Source: Cupriavidus taiwanensis
GTDB taxonomy: Bacteria > Pseudomonadota > Gammaproteobacteria > Burkholderiales > Burkholderiaceae
Length of the DNA stretch: 64,000 nucleotides
Assembly: GCF_900250075.1 (NCBI RefSeq)
Contig: NZ_LT977070.1
Span: 62,001 to 126,000, forward strand
Direction: 5' to 3'
Shown: positions 57,065 to 64,000 of the stretch, piece by piece
Numbering within the stretch: the first letter of the stretch is position 1
Layout: each line of letters starts with the position of its first letter
Made by a program: the position numbers and the translations under genes
The notes under the pieces: model-generated
Databases searched by the model: none
Told to the model about the DNA's origin: nothing
The model's input: the letters and a program-made list of their open reading frames with translations, nothing else

Positions 57065-58216
57065 TTACTTGCCGCCAACCGTCTCCAGCACAGTCCACTT
57101 GCCGCCCACGACCTTGTAGACCGTGATGCCGCCGTCCTTCAGGTCGCCGCGCGCGTCATACGCCAGCGTCTTGGTGGTCACGCCCTGCATATTGGTGGCG
57201 GCCAGCACCGGCAGGTAGCGCGCCGGGTCGGTCGAGCCTGCCTTGACCATGGCCGTCATCATCGCGGTGGCGCCGTCGTAGGCGTACGGCGAATAGGTCT
57301 GGACCTTGGAGCCGAAGCGCTTCTCGTACTTCTTCTCGTATGCGGCGCCGCCGGGCATCTGGTCCAGCGGCAGGCCGGCCAGCGACACCACGGTGCCTTC
57401 GGCGGCGGGGCCGGCCAGCTTCAGGAAGTTGTCGGTCTTGGACATTTCGCCCGACACCAGCGGGGCCTTCATGCCCAGTTCCTTGACCTGCTTGGCCATC
57501 GGCGCGGACTGGGTCTCGGCGCCGCCGTAGAAGATGATGTCCGGGTTGCTGCGCTTGATGTTGGTCAGCACGGCCTTGAAGTCCACCGCCTTGTCGTTGG
57601 TGAACTCGCGGCGCACGATCTTGCCGCCGGCGGCCTTGGCGGCCTTCTCGAACTCGTCGGCCAGACCCTGGCCGTAGGCGGTGCGGTCATCGACGATGGC
57701 GATGTTCTTCGCGCCCAGCTTCTTCACCACGAAGGCGCCGATCACCGAACCCTGCTGGGTGTCGGAGGTCATCATGCGGAAGGTGGTCTTGAAGCCCTGC
57801 TTGGTGTATTCCGGCGCGGTCGCCATGGCGATCTGCGGAATGCCGGCGCGGTTGTAGACCATCGACGCCGGGATCGTGGTGCCGGAGTTGAAGTGACCCA
57901 GCATGCCCTGGATGCCGTTATCCACCAGCTTCTGCGCGACCACCGAGCCGGTCTTGGGATCGGCCTGGTCGTCTTCGGAAACCAGCACGAACTTGACTTC
58001 CTTGCCGCCGATCTTGGGCTTGGTGGCGTTCATGTCCTCGATCGCGAGGATGATGCCGTTCTGCATGTCCTTGCCGTACTGCGCCTGGCCGCCGGTCATC
58101 GGGCCGGCGTAGCCCAGCTTGATTTCCTGCGCCTGCGCGAACGCGGCGGAGGCGGCGGTCAGGCCGGCCAGGGTCAGGGCAACGGTCATTGCCGTCTTGT
58201 GGAAAGTCGAGCTCAT
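57065..58216 (-). CDS. livK: Branched-chain amino-acid-type ABC substrate-binding protein (LivK-like)
   Basis: 383 residues with a signal peptide (MSSTFHKTAMTVALTLAGLTAASAAFAQA, cut near 27). Type 1 periplasmic binding fold: EIKLGYAGPMTGGQAQYGKDMQNGIILAIEDMNA, VSEDDQADPKTGSVVAQKLVDN, AMATAPEYTKQGFKTTFRMMTSDTQQG and YSPYAYDGATAMMTAMVKAGSTDPARY. Resembles the binding proteins for Leu/Ile/Val, but no livHMGF genes are adjacent. It is separated from putA by 169 bases. Secreted to the periplasm. Confidence 0.9.
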   Translation of the reverse strand: MSSTFHKTAMTVALTLAGLTAASAAFAQAQEIKLGYAGPMTGGQAQYGKDMQNGIILAIEDMNATKPKIGGKEVKFVLVSEDDQADPKTGSVVAQKLVDNGIQGMLGHFNSGTTIPASMVYNRAGIPQIAMATAPEYTKQGFKTTFRMMTSDTQQGSVIGAFVVKKLGAKNIAIVDDRTAYGQGLADEFEKAAKAAGGKIVRREFTNDKAVDFKAVLTNIKRSNPDIIFYGGAETQSAPMAKQVKELGMKAPLVSGEMSKTDNFLKLAGPAAEGTVVSLAGLPLDQMPGGAAYEKKYEKRFGSKVQTYSPYAYDGATAMMTAMVKAGSTDPARYLPVLAATNMQGVTTKTLAYDARGDLKDGGITVYKVVGGKWTVLETVGGK

Positions 58217-58237
58217 CAGATCTCCTTGGGTCCCAAA

Positions 58238-58267
58238 TGGTGCCGATGTGGTGCCGATGTGGTGTCG
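58238..58267. repeat. 11-nt direct repeats TGGTGCCGATG upstream of the LivK-like gene
   Basis: TGGTGCCGATG at 58238-58248 and 58249-58259, then a partial third copy TGGTGTCG (58260-58267), 22 bases from the ATG and overlapping the region where the promoter or leader must lie. Confidence 0.85.
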
Positions 58268-58385
58268 TTACCGGCAGTTGTATTGCGGCGCGGCCTGGCA
58301 GTGCCGCGCCGTGCTTTCTCTGCGCGGCGGGGCGGGATCGCCGCCATCGCCGCGCGCTTCGACATGACGCCGTCCGAGGGTTGCC

Positions 58386-61300
58386 TCAGCCGATCGTCAT
58401 CAAACTGGCATTGCCGCCCGCGGCCGCGGTGTTGACCGAGAGCGAGCGCTCGATCAGCAGGCGGTCGAGCGCAATGTTCCGTTCACCCTGCGCCAGGCCC
58501 TGCACGCCGATGATCGGGCCAGGACGCGCCGCGACCTGCTCGCACACCGTGCGCAGCTGGTCCGAATCGCCGTGGTGCAGCACCGCATCGATTGCCGTGT
58601 CCGCCGCGGTCCAGTCGGCCACCATGCGGACGCGCGATTGTACGCCCTTAGGCAGGCGCGCAAACAGCCCCCGGGCGACAGGGTTTTCCGGCCATACCGC
58701 CTCGGCGCCCACCGTCAGCACGGCGCCCAGCTGCAGGGCCAGGTCGGCCTCTTGCGCGGCCAGGCAGAGCACCCGCTCGCGCGCCAGCAGCGTGTAGGTG
58801 TTGCGCTCGCCAGTGGGGCCCGCCAGCGTCACCGCCAGGCCCGAGGCCGAGGCCTCGGCGAAGCGCTCGCACGCGCCGGCCACCTCGGGCTGCTCGCGGC
58901 GCGCCCACTCGCGGAAGGCCTCGGTGGCGCGCACGGCTTCGTCGTCCGGCCCCACGGTCTGGGCGCCGCCGGCGCCGGCATTGACGTCGGCCGCGCGCAC
59001 GCTGCGCGCCACCGCGTCCTGCGGACAGACCGACAGCAGCCGGTGCAGGTAGAGCGGGCCGCCGGCCTTGGGACCGGTGCCCGACAGCGCCTCGCCGCCG
59101 AACGGCTGCACCCCCACCACCGCGCCGACGATATTGCGGTTCACATACAGGTTGCCCACCTGCGCCCGGCTGACGATGAACGAGATGGTCTCGTCGATGC
59201 GGGTATGGATGCCCAGCGTCAGGCCATAGCCGGTGCCGTTGATCTGGCTGACCATGGTATCCAGCGCCGCGCGCGGGAACCGCACCACGTGCAGCACCGG
59301 GCCGAAGACCTCGCGCTTGAGTTCCTCGATGCTGTCCAGCTCGATCAGCGTCGGCGGCACGAAGGTGCCATGGCGGCAGCTGGCGCCCTGCGCCGCGTTG
59401 GGATCGGCCTGGTGGACGCGGCGGCCCTTGGCGCGCATCGCATCGATATGGCGCACGATGCCGGCGCGCGCCTCTTCGTCGATCACCGGGCCGACGTCGG
59501 TCGACAGGCGGTCCGGATTGCCCATGTTCAGTTCCTGCATCGCGCCCTTGAGCATTTCCAGCACGCGCTCGGCCACGTCCTCCTGCAGGCACAGCACGCG
59601 CAGCGCCGAACAGCGCTGGCCGGCCGAGTCGAAGGCGGAGTTGACCACGTCGCCGACCACCTGCTCGGCCAGCGCCGAGGAGTCGACGATCATCGCGTTC
59701 TGGCCGCCGGTTTCGGCAATCAGCGGAATCGGGCGGCCGGCGGCGTCCAGGCGCCCGGCGACATTGCGCTGCAGGATGCGCGCGACCTCGGTCGAGCCGG
59801 TGAACATCACGCCCTTGACGCGGGCATCGCCCACCAGCGCGGCGCCGACGGTCTCGCCGCGGCCCGGCAGCAGCTGCACCGCGCCGGCCGGCACGCCGGC
59901 CTCGCGCAGCAGCCTCACCGCGGCGGCGGCGATCAGCGGGGTCTGCTCAGCCGGTTTGGCCAGCACCGGGTTGCCCGCCGCCAGCGCGGCAGCCACCTGG
60001 CCGGTGAAGATCGCCAGCGGGAAGTTCCACGGGCTGATGCAGACCACCGGACCGAGCGGGCGATGGGTCTCGTTGTCGAAGCCGCGGCGCACCTCGGCGG
60101 CGTAGTAGCGCAGGAAGTCCACCGCCTCGCGCACTTCGGCGATGGCATTGGAGAAGGTCTTGCCGGCCTCGCGCATGATGATGCCCATCAGCGACTGCAT
60201 CTGGGCTTCCATCAGGTCGGCGGTGCGCTCCAGCGCGGCGGCGCGCACGTCCGGCGGCGTCGCCTGCCAGATCGGCGCGGCATTGACCGCGGCCTGCAGC
60301 GCGGCGTCGACCTCGGCCTTGCCGGCTTCGATGACATGGCCGACAACGTCGCGGTGATCGGCCGGATTCAGTACCGGCGTGGTGATGGCATCGGCGGCGC
60401 GCGCCACTTCGGCGCCCAGCATCGGCTCGGCCACCAGACGCTCGCCGGTGCCGGCCAGCAGCGCCGACGACAGCGACGCCAGCCGATGCTCGTTGGCCAG
60501 GTCGATGCCGGCCGAGTTGGGCCGGCTCTTGCCATACAGCGTGCGCGGCGACGGAATGCGCGGGTGCGGCAGGCCGAGCACGCCTTCATCGCGATGCATG
60601 GCCTCGACCACGGCCACCGGATCGGCAACCAGTTCATCCAGCGAGATGGTGTCGTCGGCAATGCGGTTGACGAACGAGGTGTTGGCGCCGTTCTCCAGCA
60701 GCCGGCGCACCAGGTAGGCCAGCAGCGTTTCATGCGTGCCGACCGGCGCGTAGATGCGGCAGGGCCGGTTGTACTTGCCGTCGGCGGTGGGGCCCACCAC
60801 CTGGTCGTAGAGCGGCTCGCCCATGCCGTGCAGGCACTGGAACTCATACTGGCCGGGGTAGTAGCTGTGCCCGGCGATCTGGTAGATGGCCGACAGCGTG
60901 TGCGCGTTGTGCGTGGCGAACTGCGGGTAGATCGCGTCCGGCACCGACAGCAGCTTGCGCGCGCAGGCGATGTACGACACATCGGTGTAGACCTTGCGCG
61001 TATAGACCGGATAGCCTTCCAGCCCTTCCACCTGGGCGCGCTTGATCTCGCTGTCCCAGTAGGCGCCCTTGACCAGGCGGATCATCAGGCGGTGGCGGCT
61101 GCGGCGGGCCAGGTCGATCAGGTAGTCGATCACGAACGGGCAGCGCTTCTGGTAGCCCTGCACCACGAAGCCGATGCCGTTCCAGCCGGCCAGCTCGGGC
61201 TCGAAGCACAGGCGCTCGAGCAGGTCCAGCGAGATCTCGAGGCGGTCGGCCTCCTCGGCGTCGATATTGATGCCGATGTCATACTGGCGCGCCAGCAGCG

Positions 61301-62369
61301 TCAGCGACTTCAGGCGCTCGTACAGTTCGCCCACCACGCGCTCGTGCTGCGCGCGGCTGTAGCGGGGGTGCAGCGCCGACAGCTTGATCGAGATGCCCGG
61401 GCCTTCATAGATGCCGCGGCCGCGCGAGGCCTGGCCGATGGCGTGGATGGCCTGCTGGTACGAGGCCAGGTAGCGCGCGGCATCGGCCTCGGTCATGGCC
61501 GCTTCGCCCAGCATGTCGTACGAATAGCGGAAGCCCTCGGCCTCGTAGCGGCGCGCATTGGCGAGCGCCTCGGAAATGGTCTCACCGGTGACGAACTGCT
61601 CGCCCATCAGGCGCATCGCCATGTCCACGCCCTTGCGGATCAGCGGCTCGCCGCCCTTGCCGATGATGCGCGTCAGCGCCTTGGTCAGCCCCGATTCGGT
61701 ATGGGTGGCGACCAGCTTGCCGGTCAGCAGCAGGCCCCAGGTGGCGGCGTTGACGAACAGCGACGGGCTCTGGCCCAGGTGCGACTGCCAGTTGGCGCCG
61801 CTGATCTTGTCGCGGATCAGCGCATCGCGCGTGGCCTTGTCGGGAATGCGCAGCAGCGCCTCGGCCAGGCACATCAGCGCCACGCCTTCCTGCGACGACA
61901 GCGAGAATTCCTGGATCAGCCCCTGCACCAGGCCCTCGCGCCCGGTGCCGACCTTCTGCTCGCGCAAGCGCGTCGCCAGTGCCTTGGCCATCTTGATGGC
62001 GGCCTCGGCCTGCTGCTGCGGCAGGCGCGCCTGCTCCAGCAGCACCGGCACACAATCGGTTTCCGGGCGGCGATAGGCGGAAGTGATGGCGGCGCGCAGC
62101 ACCGACTGTGGCTGGATGCTCTGCGCAAATTCCAGGAACGGCTGCGGTGCGCCGTCGCCATGGAGCGCATCGGCGCCGTCGCTGCCCTCGCCCTCGGCCC
62201 CGGCCGCGCCGGCTTCGTACGGCAGGTGGCCGCGCTCGATCTGCTCGAGGTAGCAGAAGATGGCCTGCTTGATCAGCCAGTGCGGGGTGCGGTCGATGGA
62301 TTGGGCGACGCGCTTGAGGCGGTCGCGCGAGGCGTCATCGAGCTTGACGCCAAGGGTGGTGGTGGCCAT
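58386..62369 (-). CDS. putA: Trifunctional PutA: proline dehydrogenase, P5C dehydrogenase and repressor
   Basis: 1327 residues from ATG 62369 (TTG 62378 also in frame), nearly colinear with E. coli PutA (1320). Order: RHH DNA-binding domain (1-47, TTTLGVKLDDASRDRLKRV, RTPHWLIKQAIF), PRODH FAD barrel (about 90-600, with LVKGAYWDSEIKRAQVEG and the GHSYYPGQYEFQCLHGMGEP site), ALDH domain (about 640-1130; Glu in IAETGGQNAMIVDSSAL, catalytic Cys in FDSAGQRCSALR), and the C-terminal SVNTAAAGGNASLMTIG. Oxidises proline to glutamate, passing electrons to quinone and NAD. Its RHH domain and the GTTGCA sites upstream predict autogenous repression when proline is low. Confidence 0.96.
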   Translation of the reverse strand: MATTTLGVKLDDASRDRLKRVAQSIDRTPHWLIKQAIFCYLEQIERGHLPYEAGAAGAEGEGSDGADALHGDGAPQPFLEFAQSIQPQSVLRAAITSAYRRPETDCVPVLLEQARLPQQQAEAAIKMAKALATRLREQKVGTGREGLVQGLIQEFSLSSQEGVALMCLAEALLRIPDKATRDALIRDKISGANWQSHLGQSPSLFVNAATWGLLLTGKLVATHTESGLTKALTRIIGKGGEPLIRKGVDMAMRLMGEQFVTGETISEALANARRYEAEGFRYSYDMLGEAAMTEADAARYLASYQQAIHAIGQASRGRGIYEGPGISIKLSALHPRYSRAQHERVVGELYERLKSLTLLARQYDIGINIDAEEADRLEISLDLLERLCFEPELAGWNGIGFVVQGYQKRCPFVIDYLIDLARRSRHRLMIRLVKGAYWDSEIKRAQVEGLEGYPVYTRKVYTDVSYIACARKLLSVPDAIYPQFATHNAHTLSAIYQIAGHSYYPGQYEFQCLHGMGEPLYDQVVGPTADGKYNRPCRIYAPVGTHETLLAYLVRRLLENGANTSFVNRIADDTISLDELVADPVAVVEAMHRDEGVLGLPHPRIPSPRTLYGKSRPNSAGIDLANEHRLASLSSALLAGTGERLVAEPMLGAEVARAADAITTPVLNPADHRDVVGHVIEAGKAEVDAALQAAVNAAPIWQATPPDVRAAALERTADLMEAQMQSLMGIIMREAGKTFSNAIAEVREAVDFLRYYAAEVRRGFDNETHRPLGPVVCISPWNFPLAIFTGQVAAALAAGNPVLAKPAEQTPLIAAAAVRLLREAGVPAGAVQLLPGRGETVGAALVGDARVKGVMFTGSTEVARILQRNVAGRLDAAGRPIPLIAETGGQNAMIVDSSALAEQVVGDVVNSAFDSAGQRCSALRVLCLQEDVAERVLEMLKGAMQELNMGNPDRLSTDVGPVIDEEARAGIVRHIDAMRAKGRRVHQADPNAAQGASCRHGTFVPPTLIELDSIEELKREVFGPVLHVVRFPRAALDTMVSQINGTGYGLTLGIHTRIDETISFIVSRAQVGNLYVNRNIVGAVVGVQPFGGEALSGTGPKAGGPLYLHRLLSVCPQDAVARSVRAADVNAGAGGAQTVGPDDEAVRATEAFREWARREQPEVAGACERFAEASASGLAVTLAGPTGERNTYTLLARERVLCLAAQEADLALQLGAVLTVGAEAVWPENPVARGLFARLPKGVQSRVRMVADWTAADTAIDAVLHHGDSDQLRTVCEQVAARPGPIIGVQGLAQGERNIALDRLLIERSLSVNTAAAGGNASLMTIG

Positions 62370-62469
62370 TGCGGGCAATTCTCCGAAAGACTGGAGCCGC
62401 CGCCGGTGCTACCTCGTCCGAGCCGACAGGCAGGGGCGCGCGACCGGCCGCAGCCTGTGAGCTGGCGCG

Positions 62470-62541
62470 ATCTTACTCCCGAAAATCACCAAGGTGCAAC
62501 CTTGTGCAACCCTATCGAAAACCCTAATCCGCAGGTTGCAC
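62470..62541 (-). promoter_or_regulatory. putA promoter with three candidate PutA sites (GTTGCA)
   Basis: On the minus strand: -10 TAAGAT (62475-62470) and -35 TTGCAC (62499-62494), spacer 18. GTTGCA reads on the minus strand at 62500-62495 and 62510-62505 (10 bases apart, the first overlapping the -35) and on the plus strand at 62535-62540. GTTGCA is the consensus recognised by the E. coli PutA RHH domain (established knowledge). A leader of about 94 bases follows to the ATG. Confidence 0.7.
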
Positions 62542-62565
62542 TTTTCCTCCATATCGCCCGGTCCG

Positions 62566-64000
62566 CTAGATCCGCAACGGGTCGATTTCCAACTGCCAGC
62601 GCACCCCCTTCACCTCCGTGCCAACCTCTGCGAAAGTCTGTACCCACTCGGCCACAAACCGTTGCAGTACAGGGCGCGCGCTGGCTTCGACCAGCATCTG
62701 GGCACGCTCGCGGTTGAACACCCGCACCATCGACATCGGCACCGGATCATGCAGTTGCACCTCCGGCGCCAGGGTCCAGCGTTCGGCATGCCGGCGCGCG
62801 GCTTCCAGGAACTGCAGCGCCCGCTCCAGCTGCCCGTGTTCCGCGGTGACCAGCACCTGGAAGCAGAACGGGGGCAACCCGGCCTGGCGCCGCTCGCGCA
62901 ACTGGCTGGCCGCGAATCCATCATAGTCATGGCGCGTCAGGGCCTGCAATGCCGGGGTATCGGGATAGCGGGTCTGGATCAGCACCTCGCCCGGCAACCC
63001 GGCCCGCCCCGCCCTGCCCGCCACCTGCATCAGCGATGCAAACAAATGCTCGGCGGCGCGGAAGTCGTGGCTGAACATGGCCGCGTCCGGATGCACGATG
63101 CCGACCAGGGTCACGCGCTGGAAGTCGTGCCCCTTGGCCACCATCTGGGTGCCCACCAGGATGTCGACTTCACCGGCATGGACCTCGTCGAACATGGCCT
63201 GTGCGCTGCCCTTGCGGCGCGTGGAATCGGCATCGATACGGGCGATGCGCGCCTGCGGGAAGCGCGCCGCCAAGGCCTCTTCGATGCGCTGCGTGCCACG
63301 CCCCAGCGGTGCGATATCGACATTGCCGCAATCCGGGCAGTGGTGCGGCACCGGCGACTCGAGGCCGCAGTGGTGGCAGCGCAGGCGACGTTCGGGCCTG
63401 TGCAGCACCAGGTACGCCGAGCAGCGCGGGCAACCCGACAGCCAGCCGCAGCTGTCGCAGGCAATCACCGGCGCATAGCCGCGGCGGTTCAGGAACAGCA
63501 GGCTCTGCTCGCCGCGCGCCAGGCGCGCGTCGATGGCCTCCAGCAGCGGCACCGACAGGCCCTCGAACAGGGCGCGCTGGCGCTGGCGCTCGTGGTTCAG
63601 GTCGACCAGCCGCACCGCCGGCAGCGCCGCATCGGCCTGGGCGCGCTCGCGCAGCACCAGCTTGCGGTAGGTGCCCTGCCCGGCCCGCCACCAGGTTTCC
63701 ATCGACGGCGTGGCCGAACCCAGCACCACCGCGATGCCGCGCTGCTTGGCCCGCCACACGGCCAGGTCGCGCGCGGAGTAGCGCAGCCCTTCCTGCTGCT
63801 TGTAGGAGGTGTCGTGCTCCTCGTCGACCACGATCAGCGCCAGCGCCGGCAGCGACGCCATCACCGCCATGCGCGTGCCCAGCACGATGCGGGCCTCGCC
63901 GCGGTGCGCCGCGAGCCACTGCAGGCTGCGCTCCTGGTCGGCCAGGCCGCTGTGCAGCACCGCCAGCGGCAACTGCGGGAAGCGCGCGGCAATGCGGCTT
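62566..64000 (-). CDS. priA: Primosomal replication protein N' (PriA), C-terminal part, 5' end outside window
   Basis: 478 codons are within the window; the N-terminal DNA-binding domain and Walker A lie beyond 64000. Visible: VVDEEHDTSYKQQEGLRYSARDLAV (DEEH motif II), GSATPSMETW (motif III), and LLFLNRRGYAPVIACDSCGW followed by paired Cys of the zinc-binding insertion (CPRC, CHHCG, CPDCG). Later motifs LVGTQMVAKGHDFQRVTLVGIVHPDAAMF and SLMQVAGRAGRAGLPGEVLIQT are motifs V and VI. Restarts stalled replication forks. It ends close to the putA control region. Confidence 0.95.
   Translation of the reverse strand, partial: SRIAARFPQLPLAVLHSGLADQERSLQWLAAHRGEARIVLGTRMAVMASLPALALIVVDEEHDTSYKQQEGLRYSARDLAVWRAKQRGIAVVLGSATPSMETWWRAGQGTYRKLVLRERAQADAALPAVRLVDLNHERQRQRALFEGLSVPLLEAIDARLARGEQSLLFLNRRGYAPVIACDSCGWLSGCPRCSAYLVLHRPERRLRCHHCGLESPVPHHCPDCGNVDIAPLGRGTQRIEEALAARFPQARIARIDADSTRRKGSAQAMFDEVHAGEVDILVGTQMVAKGHDFQRVTLVGIVHPDAAMFSHDFRAAEHLFASLMQVAGRAGRAGLPGEVLIQTRYPDTPALQALTRHDYDGFAASQLRERRQAGLPPFCFQVLVTAEHGQLERALQFLEAARRHAERWTLAPEVQLHDPVPMSMVRVFNRERAQMLVEASARPVLQRFVAEWVQTFAEVGTEVKGVRWQLEIDPLRI

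Noticed and set aside
58572..62717. 1381-codon open frame on the plus strand opposite putA
   Set aside because: Same cause; the minus strand encodes a near full-length PutA with all catalytic motifs.

Overview
The window is GC-rich (roughly two-thirds G+C by eye), densely packed chromosomal DNA. The proteins look like those of a Burkholderiales betaproteobacterium, most probably Cupriavidus/Ralstonia. Reasons: very high third-position GC, extremely long spurious antisense frames, close conservation of housekeeping genes (rsmI, hemN, rep, gcvTHP, priA, putA), and extragenic palindromes around CCCCGCG..CGCGGGG. I see no rRNA, CRISPR array, insertion sequence, prophage or integrase. It reads as core chromosome with small accessory insertions.

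Layout. 1-3.1 kb: envelope/translation block: the end of a dolP-like lipoprotein gene, gmhA/diaA and yraN on the minus strand, divergent from rsmI, then rlpA. 3.3-6.3 kb: small enzymes (metallo-hydrolase, exonuclease-like protein, ArsC-like reductase, acetyltransferase). 6.3-6.9 kb: a type II toxin-antitoxin pair with its operator. 7-12.1 kb: two M20-type amidohydrolases divergent from a DctA-like symporter and a GntR/FCD regulator, sharing a promoter-operator region. 12.2-12.3 kb: a candidate FNR-controlled small RNA. 12.7-15.2 kb: a dienoyl-CoA-reductase-like SDR with two crotonases. 15.2-17.4 kb: DUF2784 protein, LysR regulator, membrane protein. 17.7-24.4 kb: a complete glyoxylate-to-pyruvate operon (gcl, hyi, glxR, glycerate kinase, pyruvate kinase) with palindromic repeats in its gaps. 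24.7-36 kb: zinc protease, orphan RND pump, a tandem-repeat secreted protein, rnk, orphan MerR regulator, htpX, arfB, an outer-membrane protein and a diguanylate cyclase. 36.1 kb: tRNA-Arg(CCG). 36.6-42.5 kb: diheme cytochrome c, hemN with an FNR promoter, orphan binding protein, rep helicase. 43-49.6 kb: glycine riboswitch and gcvT-gcvH-gcvP-sdaA. 49.6-54.8 kb: persulfide dioxygenase, OsmC, hydrolase, glycine-zipper protein, GCS2 ligase and antiporter. 54.9-64 kb: TPR protein, LivK-like binding protein, trifunctional putA with candidate autogenous operators, and the 3' part of priA.

How it fits together. Several units feed small carbon and nitrogen compounds to pyruvate: glyoxylate through gcl..pyk, glycine through the cleavage system and serine to pyruvate through sdaA (probably one glycine-sensing unit), and proline to glutamate through putA. 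Two TTGAC-N4-GTCAA dyads (before hemN and before the candidate small RNA) point to an oxygen-responsive FNR/Anr regulon. The most novel-looking items are the FNR-linked small RNA (about 12178-12327), the GKFD-repeat secreted protein (29107-29520), the predicted PutA operators, and an M20 homologue that has lost its metal-bridging Asp.
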